From positions 1-64,000 of the forward strand of contig NZ_JAYGHM010000006.1 of NCBI RefSeq assembly GCF_034931125.1: a stretch of DNA of 64,000 bases, read 5' to 3'. Of the stretch, positions 35,331 through 43,683 are shown piece by piece. The DNA comes from Rivularia sp034931125 (GTDB taxonomy: Bacteria; Cyanobacteriota; Cyanobacteriia; Cyanobacteriales; Nostocaceae). Position 1 is the first letter of the stretch. Each line of letters opens with the position of its first letter. The translations under genes and the position numbers were made by a program. Below the pieces are notes generated by a model. The model was not told the DNA's origin, searched no databases, and saw nothing but the letters and a program-made list of their open reading frames with translations.

Positions 35331-35572
35331 AAAATTTTATCCTGTATAAATGTAAATTAAATCAAAATTAATAATTCATTTACATTCATTTTTGCCGATA
35401 AAAATTACAATGGAATCAGTGAAAATACAGTCGTAGGGTATGTTATTGCAGAACGTAACCCACCTTGATAGCAATGTTTGCTGAATTATGTAAAATTATT
35501 TGTGGTTAATGTTAATTTTTATTGATTCGTTATACATTAAAATAAAAGTATAAATTTGACAAAAATGTTTTC

Positions 35573-35803
35573 ATGCAACAAGTAACCCTAGCAGAAGCTT
35601 CTGAGAATCTGGCTCAATTTATCGATGCAGCCCTTAAAGGTGAAGAAATTATAATTACTAAAGATGAGCAACCTGTTGTTAAACTTACTGTAATAGAACC
35701 AGTGAAACGTTATCCAGCAAAGGCTGGTAGTGCCAAGGGTTTGGTATGGATTTCAGATGATTTTGATGAACCGTTGGAAGATTTTAAAGAATATATGGAA
35801 TGA
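35573..35803 (+). CDS. Phd/YefM-type antitoxin
   Basis: 76 residues. The N-terminal 50 form a Phd/YefM DNA-binding fold (VTLAEASENLAQFIDAALKG, then EEIIITKDEQPVVKLT), and the C-terminal EPLEDFKEYME would cover the toxin. The stop overlaps the toxin start (ATGA), a classic toxin-antitoxin coupling. The AT-rich upstream region has a TTGACA-like box at 35557-35562. Autoregulation is expected from the family. Confidence 0.9.
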   Translation: MQQVTLAEASENLAQFIDAALKGEEIIITKDEQPVVKLTVIEPVKRYPAKAGSAKGLVWISDDFDEPLEDFKEYME

Positions 35804-36186
35804 AATTATTATTAGACACCCATACTTTTATCTGGTTTGTAATAGATAGTCCTCAATTAAGTTCAAATGCTAAAACATTAATTGAAGATGAGTATAACGA
35901 AAAATTTTTCAGCATTGCTAGCATTTGGGAAATGGCTATCAAACAAAGTCTTGGCAAGTTAACATTTAATTTACCACTGCAAACATTTGTGAGACAACAA
36001 ATGGAACAGAATAGTATGGCTTTATTAAATATCGAAATAGACCATGTTACAACCGTTGCTACTATGCAATTGCATCATAAAGATCCATTTGATAGATTAT
36101 TAATTGCCCAAGCAATGGTAGAACAATTACCCGTTATAGGTGTAGACTCAGCGTTTGATGCATACTCAATTCAGAGAATTTGGTAA
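35800..36186 (+). CDS. vapC: PIN-domain toxin (VapC-like ribonuclease)
   Basis: A 128-residue PIN-fold RNase toxin. Acidic metal ligands are D6 (LLLDTHTFIW), E in SIWEMAIK near residue 44, and D in DPFDRLLIAQA near residue 97. It starts inside the antitoxin stop codon. Family members cleave tRNA or rRNA, and the target here is unknown. A 252-bp tandem duplication begins 43 bp after its stop. Confidence 0.92.
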   Translation: MKLLLDTHTFIWFVIDSPQLSSNAKTLIEDEYNEKFFSIASIWEMAIKQSLGKLTFNLPLQTFVRQQMEQNSMALLNIEIDHVTTVATMQLHHKDPFDRLLIAQAMVEQLPVIGVDSAFDAYSIQRIW

Positions 36187-36228
36187 ATTAAAATGATGGA
36201 TATTAGGTTACAAGATACAAAAGTAGCT

Positions 36229-36480
36229 GTAGGTTGGGTTAGACACGAAAAGCAATATTGAACAATAGCGAAAATATTTATTAATCGTGTCGTAACCCAA
36301 CATTATGGTTTGAGGAAAATATTAACAATTAAAATCAAAGCGTTAATGTTGGGCTAAAAACGCATCTTAACATTTGATAAACCATAATTTTCTCGTGCGC
36401 TTTTAACCCAACCTACGAAATTGATAATTGATCATTGTCTAAACAAACTTCGTCAACTGCATCCGGTAGTAGCTGTAGTT
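36229..36480. repeat. tandem duplication, copy 1
   Basis: A 252-bp unit, nearly identical to the following 36481-36714, with a few substitutions and an 8-bp indel (ATAATTG). It contains two GTTGGGTT-type palindromes and, at its right end, a copy of the last codons of the S4 gene (reading RMQLTKFV then stop on the minus strand). The block therefore duplicated out of the 3' end of that gene. Confidence 0.88.
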
Positions 36481-36714
36481 GTAGGTTGGGTTAGACACGA
36501 AAAGCAATATTGAACAATAGCGAAAATATTTATTAATCGTGTCGTAACCCAACATTATGGTTTGAGGAGAATATTAACAATTAAAATCAAAGCGTTAATG
36601 TTGGGCTAAAAGCGCATCTTAACATTTGGTAAACCATAATTTTCTCGTGGGCTTTTAACTCAACCTACGGAATTGATCATTGTCTAAACAAACTTTGTCA
36701 ACTGCATCCGATAG
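36481..36714. repeat. tandem duplication, copy 2 (source copy)
   Basis: It begins GTAGGTTGGGTTAGACACG and runs into the 3' end of the S4-domain gene (stop at 36684). Because this copy is continuous with the intact gene, it is the likely source and the 36229 copy the duplicate. Confidence 0.88.
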
Positions 36715-37463
36715 CGCTCTTTTTTTGTAACAGCGATTTCCCCTACTTCTAAACGTCCTTTACCACGTATAGCGATCAAATCTCCAGTTTTTATTTGATG
36801 AGAAGCTTGCTTAATATCTTTCCAATTGACCCTTACATCACCAGCATTTATTAAATCAACCATTTTGCTGCGAGACATTCCGAAACCCGCAGAAGCGATC
36901 GCATCTAATCTCAAGGATGCTTCCACGGTGGTTAATTCTTTTTTCCTGGGTTCTCTAACTTTTAATTCGCTTAAATCCACCCTTTGAGTCTTGACAGGAA
37001 CCGAACGTACTTGAGTCAAATTTGCTTCTAGAAAATCGGCTAATTCCGGAACGACAACTACCTGCGCTCCCCGTTCGCCGAGTACAATAATATCGCCAGT
37101 TTTTTCGCGGACGATTCCCGTTCCCAACATTGCACCCAAGAAATCGCGGTGATTTGCTGTATCAAACAAGAAATTACCAGCAATATCCAAAGCAACAAGT
37201 TCAACTTGCGACTCATCTAGAGGAAGGTCGCTACGTGCGATCGCAATTCTTTTTCGTTCCGCTTGCGGATATCCACCCCAAGCTAACAACTCCACCTCAG
37301 TTAATCGACTAAAACTTTGTTGAGCTTCAGCCAATTCCGGAGGTGAAAGAAAGTCCGTGAACGTAACTTCCCAAGTTTTAATAGCTTTTTCCGCGCAATC
37401 AATTACACGAGCTAGAGTATCTCGATTCTCAACGTGTTTTAACAGTTCTTCTCTGGGCAACAT
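36684..37463 (-). CDS. S4 RNA-binding domain protein (photosystem II S4 / YlmH type)
   Basis: A YlmH-like protein; the cyanobacterial-plastid form carries the family name photosystem II S4 domain protein. The C-terminal S4 domain (about 180-240) is RLDAIASAGFGMSRSKMVDLI, then VRVNWKDIKQASHQIKTGD. The ATG at 37463 (MLPREELLKHVENRD) matches the family start; the ATG at 37505 only adds 14 unconserved residues. S4 proteins of this group bind RNA or the ribosome, and a photosystem link is by family name only. Its 3' tip is duplicated downstream. Confidence 0.88.
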   Translation of the reverse strand: MLPREELLKHVENRDTLARVIDCAEKAIKTWEVTFTDFLSPPELAEAQQSFSRLTEVELLAWGGYPQAERKRIAIARSDLPLDESQVELVALDIAGNFLFDTANHRDFLGAMLGTGIVREKTGDIIVLGERGAQVVVVPELADFLEANLTQVRSVPVKTQRVDLSELKVREPRKKELTTVEASLRLDAIASAGFGMSRSKMVDLINAGDVRVNWKDIKQASHQIKTGDLIAIRGKGRLEVGEIAVTKKERYRMQLTKFV

Positions 37464-37505
37464 TTTATCAATTATCAATAAACAATTATCAAGGTTAAAG
37501 GTCAA

Positions 37506-37707
37506 AGGTTAAAGGTTAAAGGTTAAAGGTCATAACTCCTAACTCCTAACTTATTATATTTTTTCGTCCCCTTGTCTCCCCATCTCCCTATCTCCCCATC
37601 TCCCTATCTCCCCATCTCCCCATCTCCCCATCTCCCCATCTCCCTATCTCCCTATCTCCCCATCTCCCTATCTCCCTATCTCCCTATCTCCCCATCTCCC
37701 CATCCCT
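37506..37707. repeat. AGGTTAAA and ATCTCCCC/ATCTCCCT short tandem repeats
   Basis: A run of AGGTTAAA units is followed, from about 37572 to 37700, by a pure 8-bp repeat alternating CATCTCCC and TATCTCCC. This creates a spurious 120-codon frame (PISPSPHL repeats) on the plus strand, which is not a gene. The tract fills the spacer between two minus-strand genes. Confidence 0.85.
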
Positions 37708-38205
37708 TTACTCCGCAGCGTAACCTTGAATATTTTCCGGTTCAAGCTGACGCAAAATTCTGGTTGTTTCGCGGTTCGCACTTTGAGGACCTTCAACTAC
37801 AACTATATATTTACCAGCATCTAAGCGGTTGCGATAAGGTAAAGCGTCACCACCACCAAAAACTAAACCGACTCCTCCACCTACAAATATGGCACCTAAA
37901 GCACCACTACCAGCACCTAATAATCCTCCAATAAAATGATTGCCGATTTCTCCAGCCCAAGCAAAGGTATTTAACCCAGTAATTAAGCTAAAAGTAAAAC
38001 CAGCCACAAAACCAAACGGTACCAGCCAATAAGACATAAACTTTGCTTGCTTTTTAGCTTCTTCCTTGGGGTCAATTAAACCAAATTCATCAGCAGATTT
38101 ATAGCCTCTACCAAGTATGGTACTTTTAATGCCCTTCTTTTCTAAGACAGTGTAAGCTTCTTCTGCTACCATCCTATCTGGGAATACTGCAACGAGATAA
38201 TTCAT
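37708..38205 (-). CDS. glycine-zipper membrane protein, function unknown
   Basis: 165 residues. A short ACT-like front (YLVAVFPDRMVAEEAYTVLE) is followed by two glycine-rich membrane segments (about 65-85 and 92-118, FIGGLLGAGSGALGAIFVGGG) that look like a glycine zipper. A basic soluble tail (KYIVVVEGPQSANRETTRIL) repeats the front fold. Similar small proteins occur across cyanobacteria without known function. The ATG at 38205 gives the hydrophobic MNYLVAVF start. Confidence 0.75.
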   Translation of the reverse strand: MNYLVAVFPDRMVAEEAYTVLEKKGIKSTILGRGYKSADEFGLIDPKEEAKKQAKFMSYWLVPFGFVAGFTFSLITGLNTFAWAGEIGNHFIGGLLGAGSGALGAIFVGGGVGLVFGGGDALPYRNRLDAGKYIVVVEGPQSANRETTRILRQLEPENIQGYAAE

Positions 38206-38455
38206 CTATATAAAAGCTTTATTCTTGAAAATAATTTTGCTCTAATTAACAGCGTAGCAGTACTGTCAGCATCAATTATGTTTTTTAAAATCAATATTTT
38301 CTAATCTATACAATAAGCAGCAATTTCTACAAATGCGCTCTCAGCTTGCGAGCAGAAAGGAGGAAAGCTGACAAAACCGTCGATTGTACTGAGATAATCG
38401 ATCTATTCTACTTGATTTGCTGGATTTGCATTTTAGGTTCCCTACTCCCTATTCC

Positions 38456-39160
38456 CTACTCCTTACTTTTAAACAGATAATCTACCTCAGACGCACGTTC
38501 AAATAAATTGTAGCGATCGCCAATGTAAGATTCAATTTCTTGAAAATATTTTTCGTTTAAACATTCAATTAACATATATTCGGGTCGATACTTATCAAAA
38601 TCCAATCCTTGCAAAGCATTTAATTCAAAACCTTCGACATCGAGGGATAAAAAATCAATTTTAGATACATTTGCTTCATCTAAGATAGAAGTTAAAGTTC
38701 TAGCTGGAACCTTAATTTTGTAAGGGGTAAATCCCAATTTCCTTCCAGCGATCGCGACACGTTCGGCTTCAACTTGATCGTCATCAAAAGCACCTTTAAC
38801 GAGGGACATTAAATGACCGTACATCATTTCAATTTCCGGCTCTGGGTAATCGGAAGAGACTAAAGCACAGTTAAAAACTTGTGAATTTGGTCTTTCTTTG
38901 ACGCATTCTTGATAAAGATGAGGAATTGGTTCGATTAAAATTCCTTTGCAGTTTCTAAATCTTTCAAGATAATAAGTATTGCTTTCAGAAAAACCGTTAT
39001 TTGCTCCAACTTCAATAAAAAAGCCATTTTGAGGTAGATATTTTTCGATTATGGAGCCAACTCCGCGACGATAAGGACGGGAATAGCGTTCGCTTCCTAA
39101 GAATTCAAAGAAATATCGGCGGTATTTGATGGTGGAATTTTTGAAGTTTTGATTGAGCAT
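38456..39160 (-). CDS. FkbM-family methyltransferase
   Basis: A SAM-dependent methyltransferase of the FkbM type, usually O-methylating sugars of polysaccharides or secondary metabolites. Motif I is FIEVGANNGFSESN near residues 48-61, then GILIEPIPHLYQEC and DFLSLDVEGFELNALQG near 168-184. 234 residues is standard. No sugar-pathway gene is adjacent, so the acceptor is unknown. It stands alone between two repeat-bearing spacers. Confidence 0.88.
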   Translation of the reverse strand: MLNQNFKNSTIKYRRYFFEFLGSERYSRPYRRGVGSIIEKYLPQNGFFIEVGANNGFSESNTYYLERFRNCKGILIEPIPHLYQECVKERPNSQVFNCALVSSDYPEPEIEMMYGHLMSLVKGAFDDDQVEAERVAIAGRKLGFTPYKIKVPARTLTSILDEANVSKIDFLSLDVEGFELNALQGLDFDKYRPEYMLIECLNEKYFQEIESYIGDRYNLFERASEVDYLFKSKE

Positions 39161-39600
39161 ACAATTGTAATTTTGCCTATAACGGTATTTATAAATGTTA
39201 TTTTCTACTTGTTTAATATTATTAGTAATTTTAATTCAATTATAAATTTATTTAATATATAGGAATTCTACTTGAATCTTGCTAAGTATACTTAGAATAA
39301 AACCTTTGTATAGCAGGCTTAGAGCTAAATTATTTTTTCAAAAATCAAATAGGAGTCCTATATTTGACTTAATTATAATGAAGCCTTTTTTATCTATGTT
39401 GTAAAAATGTTGCAACAGTTTTAGCATTTTGCGTAAAAGCTGTTAAAAGTGCTGCAAAAAGGATTATTATGCATTTTTTCATGAGTTTTATCTATGTAAT
39501 TATCTGTATATTATTTTTTAAAAGAAAATATTCTATATACAAGTAATAACACAGATTAAATGGTGCGTTACGCGCTCCGCGATAACACACCCTACAAAAC
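39161..39600. other. AT-rich spacer between mfd and the FkbM gene
   Basis: About 440 bp, extremely AT-rich, without a gene. At its right end GTGCGTTACGCGCTCCGCG, then ATAACACACCCT, at 39566-39596 is a dispersed repeat. The same sequence, inverted, is found at 49617-49645 after the EF-G paralogue. The rest shows no structure I can name. Confidence 0.55.
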
Positions 39601-42600
39601 CTAAACCACCGCAACTTCAGGTACCGCACCTTGCATTTTGATAAAAGCATCTATCAAGGTTTGTAACTGGATGTCTGCTTTCATCACTGCTAAACCCCGC
39701 ACGGTTACTTTACCGGGTGAATAAACAAACCGACTCATGAGATTTTGCGGTAACTTTTCTGCTAGCAATTTCCAAGCGGGTTCTTCCATTGGGGTTTCTA
39801 ATACAATATGCTGCTTTCCTTCCGGTTTAATCCGACTAAATCCTAAATTCTTCGCTAATTGTTTCAATTCCATGACTCGTAAAAGTTGATTCGCTGACGC
39901 GGGTATGGTTCCGTAGCGATCGTTCCATTCTGCTGCAATTAACGCTAATTCTGATTTCGATTTCGCTACCGCTACCGCACGATAAGCGCTCATTTTTTGA
40001 TCTAAATCGGGAATGTAATCGGCTGGAATCAACGCTGTCAAGTTAAGGTCAATTTGAGTATCGTCAACGGTGGGAATTTCTTGTCCGCGAATTTCGCGGA
40101 TGGCTTCTTCAAGCATTTCCATGTATAAATCAAAGCCGATGACGTTCATTTGTCCCGATTGCTCTGCTCCCAATAAGTTACCGACTCCGCGAATTTCCAT
40201 ATCCCGCATTGCTAATTGATAACCGGAACCAAGTTGAGTAAATTCCTGAATCGCTCTCAACCTTTTGCGGGCTGCTTCCGATAATGACCTTTGTTTGGGA
40301 TAAAATAACCATGCATGAGCTTGAATTCCCGCACGTCCGACACGTCCCCGCAGTTGATAAAGTTGCGCTAAACCGAACTTGTGCGCGTCTTCAATTAAAA
40401 TCGTGTTGACTCGCGGAATGTCTAAACCCGATTCAATGATGGTCGTACAAATTAAAATATCTGCTTCCCCACTACTGAAAGAAAGCATGATCGATTCCAA
40501 TTCGCTCGACTCCATCTGACCGTGCGCGATCGCAATTCTCGCACTCGGTATCATCTCTCGAATAAATGCCGATTTCTCTTCAATCCCCTCAATCCGGGGA
40601 ACTACGTAAAAGACTTGACCACCTCGGTCTAATTCTTGACGTATTGCTGTCCGAATTGATTCGGAATTAATCGGTGAAAGATGAGTTTTAATTGGTCTTC
40701 TTGATGGAGGTGGTGTAGTAATCAAACTCATTTCCCGGATTCCCGACAAGGACATATACAAGGTACGGGGAATTGGTGTAGCGCTCAAAGTCAGTACGTC
40801 TACTTGAGTTTTCAAAGATTTGATTTTTTCTTTTTGATTGACCCCAAACCGCTGTTCTTCATCTACAACTAATAACCCTAAATCTTTAATTTGAACGCCT
40901 TTTCCTAACAGTTGATGAGTACCGACAACTATATCTAATTCACCAGTTGCTAAGCGTTTCTGAATATTCCGCTTTTCTTCAGCGGTACGAAAACGGTTGA
41001 GCAATCCCACATTTATCGGGTAAGGTGCAAATCGTTCTTTTAAAGTATGGTAATGCTGCTGAGTGAGAATTGTAGTTGGAGCAAGTAAAGCCACCTGTTT
41101 ACCGGCAGTTACGGCTTTGAAAATCGCTCGAATTGCCACTTCGGTTTTCCCAAAACCCACATCACCGCAGACCAAACGATCCATCGGGCGATCGCTTTCC
41201 ATATCTCGCTTGACATCTTGGGTTGCCTTCAACTGGTCGGTTGTAGGTTGATAGGGAAAAGAATCTTCCATCTCTTCTTGCCAAGGTGAATCCTGGGGAT
41301 AGGTAAAACCCGTTTGTTGGGAACGTGCCGAATACAGCCTAAGTAAATCTACCGCTAACCTTTTAACAGTTTTACGGACTTTATTCTTGGTATTCTCCCA
41401 AGCCTTACCAGTCATATTGTTGAGTTGTGGTGACTGGTTGGTGCTAGTGCGGAAACGCGATAAAGCACCTACTTGGTCTGCTGCGACCCTTAACAATCCA
41501 TCTGCGTACTTAACAACCAAATAATCGCGGGTTTCGTTATTCAGAGTCAAACTTTCCAGCTTCAAAAATTGACCCAAACCGTGATTTCGGTGAATCACAT
41601 AATCCCCCTGACGCAGCTTATTAGGGTCAACTTGTTTAGAACTAGCCTTGCGACGCTTGCGGACGTAACCAGGAGTAGCGAGAGTATGCTGTCCGTAAAA
41701 TTCCCGGTCGGTGACAACAACCAAACGATAAGTAGGTAAAATAAAACCTTCAAGTTCCGCAAGTCCGGAATACTTCAAAGCCACCGGAACGTGATTAATT
41801 TGTGACCTATCAATAGCTTGGAAATCGCGGGGATTAGGAATAAACTGCGCCGGACAATCGTGTTCCTGCAACAGCGAAACCGATCGCGAAGGTTGAGCCG
41901 AAATTAACCATACCGCAAAATTGCGCTCGCGTTCTTCTCGCAGCGTCTGGGCTAATTTCGCAAAAGCACGGGGAGTTACCGGAATCGAACGAGCTGCTAA
42001 ATTAATCCCGTCATTCTCTTCAGATAATTCTGATAAATATAAAGTCTCAAAATTTGTCACGTCTTCCAGACATTCTTCCCAGAAGCGGTGAATTTTCGGA
42101 AGAATAGCAGAGGAAGCAGAGAAAGTAGAGGAAGAAATATTCTCCCCATCTCCCAATCCCCCTATCCCCCCCTTCTCCTTACGGAGACGCTTCGCGAACG
42201 GATTCACCACTTCTCTCAACGGAGGGAGACGACCCACGAGAGTGGGTTCACCATCTCCCTCTCCCCCCTTCTCTCTCCCTTCCCACTGCTCCTCGGCATT
42301 CTCCACCCAACGTAAGCTATGAGCGTAGCATTGCTCGGATTCGTCGATCGCGATTAAAGTATTTTCAGGTAAATAATCTAATAAAGAAGCAGGTTTGTCG
42401 TAAGCTACACCCAAAAATCTGCGGGTTCCTTCTAAAAGCCGTCCTGTTTCTAATTGTTCTTTTTCTACGGGTGAAAGATAATTTTCTACAGACGCTGTAA
42501 ATTGCGTCTCTGAAATCAAAATAGGAGCAAAACTTGTAGGAGTAAGAATGAGCCGATCAATTTTATCTAAAGCAGAACGCTGAGTGGAAGGATCGAATTC

Positions 42601-43236
42601 GCGGATTTGCTCAATTTCATCGCCAAACCATTCCAAGCGTACTGGTAACTCAGAAGACACGGGAAACACATCCACAATATCACCGCGCCGACTCCAGGTT
42701 CCTTCCATTTCCACTAAAGGAACTCTTTCGTATCCTAAAGTCGCCATTTTTTCGGCAAACTGACCAAGATTAAATTCCATTCCCTTAGCGATATTTAAAC
42801 AAAAAGGTTTAAATGCCTCTGGGGGTGGTAAATGTGGTTGTAAGGCTGCATGGGTAGCGATGACAGCCATTGAAGCAGAGGAACTATCCCCCACTGTAGA
42901 TTGGATTAAATCGGCAAGAACCTGCATTTGACCCCAAGTCATTTCGGTTTCCGGGTCAAATGGTTCGTAGGGAGATGCTTCGGAAGTTGGATAGAAATGT
43001 ATCGTTTTCCATCCCATTGCTTCCAACTGCGTAGTCCAGCGTCCGGCTTCTTCTAAAGTAGCGCATACCACAAACAAGTTCCGTTCCGAACTATTTGCTA
43101 ACGCTGAAGCCACCAAACCTTTCGGTAAACGTGGAATCCCATTTAATCGTAATTCAGTTTGCGTTTTTAACTTAGAAAGAAGTTCGGTGGTGAGAGGGGA
43201 ACGCCCCAAAGCACGCACTATGGAAGAAAAAGCCAT
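39601..43236 (-). CDS. mfd: transcription-repair coupling factor Mfd with in-frame repeat insertion
   Basis: Mfd releases RNA polymerase stalled at DNA damage and recruits UvrA. The order is an N-terminal UvrB-like region, RNA polymerase-interaction domain (about 510-590, RQGDYVIHRNHGLGQFLKLE), and the translocase with GDVGFGKTEVA, DEEQRFG and the TRG/TRCF C-terminus. At 1211 residues it is somewhat longer than usual. Residues about 317-372 are a low-complexity insertion (GREKGGEGDGEPTLVGR, then LPPLREVVNPFAKRLRKEKG) encoded by repeat DNA at about 42120-42290. It ends against a dispersed repeat. Confidence 0.96.
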   Translation of the reverse strand: MAFSSIVRALGRSPLTTELLSKLKTQTELRLNGIPRLPKGLVASALANSSERNLFVVCATLEEAGRWTTQLEAMGWKTIHFYPTSEASPYEPFDPETEMTWGQMQVLADLIQSTVGDSSSASMAVIATHAALQPHLPPPEAFKPFCLNIAKGMEFNLGQFAEKMATLGYERVPLVEMEGTWSRRGDIVDVFPVSSELPVRLEWFGDEIEQIREFDPSTQRSALDKIDRLILTPTSFAPILISETQFTASVENYLSPVEKEQLETGRLLEGTRRFLGVAYDKPASLLDYLPENTLIAIDESEQCYAHSLRWVENAEEQWEGREKGGEGDGEPTLVGRLPPLREVVNPFAKRLRKEKGGIGGLGDGENISSSTFSASSAILPKIHRFWEECLEDVTNFETLYLSELSEENDGINLAARSIPVTPRAFAKLAQTLREERERNFAVWLISAQPSRSVSLLQEHDCPAQFIPNPRDFQAIDRSQINHVPVALKYSGLAELEGFILPTYRLVVVTDREFYGQHTLATPGYVRKRRKASSKQVDPNKLRQGDYVIHRNHGLGQFLKLESLTLNNETRDYLVVKYADGLLRVAADQVGALSRFRTSTNQSPQLNNMTGKAWENTKNKVRKTVKRLAVDLLRLYSARSQQTGFTYPQDSPWQEEMEDSFPYQPTTDQLKATQDVKRDMESDRPMDRLVCGDVGFGKTEVAIRAIFKAVTAGKQVALLAPTTILTQQHYHTLKERFAPYPINVGLLNRFRTAEEKRNIQKRLATGELDIVVGTHQLLGKGVQIKDLGLLVVDEEQRFGVNQKEKIKSLKTQVDVLTLSATPIPRTLYMSLSGIREMSLITTPPPSRRPIKTHLSPINSESIRTAIRQELDRGGQVFYVVPRIEGIEEKSAFIREMIPSARIAIAHGQMESSELESIMLSFSSGEADILICTTIIESGLDIPRVNTILIEDAHKFGLAQLYQLRGRVGRAGIQAHAWLFYPKQRSLSEAARKRLRAIQEFTQLGSGYQLAMRDMEIRGVGNLLGAEQSGQMNVIGFDLYMEMLEEAIREIRGQEIPTVDDTQIDLNLTALIPADYIPDLDQKMSAYRAVAVAKSKSELALIAAEWNDRYGTIPASANQLLRVMELKQLAKNLGFSRIKPEGKQHIVLETPMEEPAWKLLAEKLPQNLMSRFVYSPGKVTVRGLAVMKADIQLQTLIDAFIKMQGAVPEVAVV

Positions 43237-43589
43237 AACGTTTACAGGTGGAGTAGCTCTTTAAAAGAATTTGCTGCATCCTTACGGATGAATACTATTA
43301 ATGAAAATTTACAGTAAGGACTTAAACCCTCAATTAAGGTTAAAAATATACACTAGGAGACCTTTTAGCTGCATAAATTAAGGTATTTTTAAGTAAATTC
43401 GCCCTTTTCTAAAATACAGGTAAGAAGTCTTTTTGATGAATCCCTACCTTAACTATTTTAGAAGTGTCAACCGAAAATGTTGCTTTAAAAGTGTTCTTCC
43501 CTAGTAAAATTACGACTGACCCAACGAGTGAGTGATGAATAACGTGTGTTCCGTGTTCGGCGATAAATTTCTTAGTTGGAGGAAATTTT
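43237..43589. other. long leader upstream of the CNNM-like gene
   Basis: About 350 bp between mfd and the next gene, without a clear gene of its own. Together with the short frame at 43590-43637 it gives the CNNM-like gene an unusually long 5' region. Such leaders upstream of transporter-like genes sometimes hold riboswitches, but no known consensus is visible. Confidence 0.4.
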
Positions 43590-43637
43590 ATGTATTTAGA
43601 GTCTTTTATTTTTACTCATTGGATGCTATGTACTTAA
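43590..43637 (+). CDS. candidate upstream open reading frame (leader peptide)
   Basis: ATG at 43590 behind TTGGAGGAAATTTT (a good Shine-Dalgarno) encodes 15 residues, MYLESFIFTHWMLCT, then TAA, 46 bases before the ATG of the CNNM-like gene. The main gene itself has no strong ribosome site, which suggests coupling or attenuation. It may be chance; not conserved evidence. Confidence 0.35.
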   Translation: MYLESFIFTHWMLCT

Positions 43638-43683
43638 ATCAAATTCAGCATAGTTGGCCGCTTTCTCAACGGCAATTTTAAGA

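Noticed and set aside
37572..37934. 120-codon plus-strand frame of PISPSPHL repeats
   Set aside because: It is the translation of an 8-bp tandem repeat and then runs antisense into the glycine-zipper gene.
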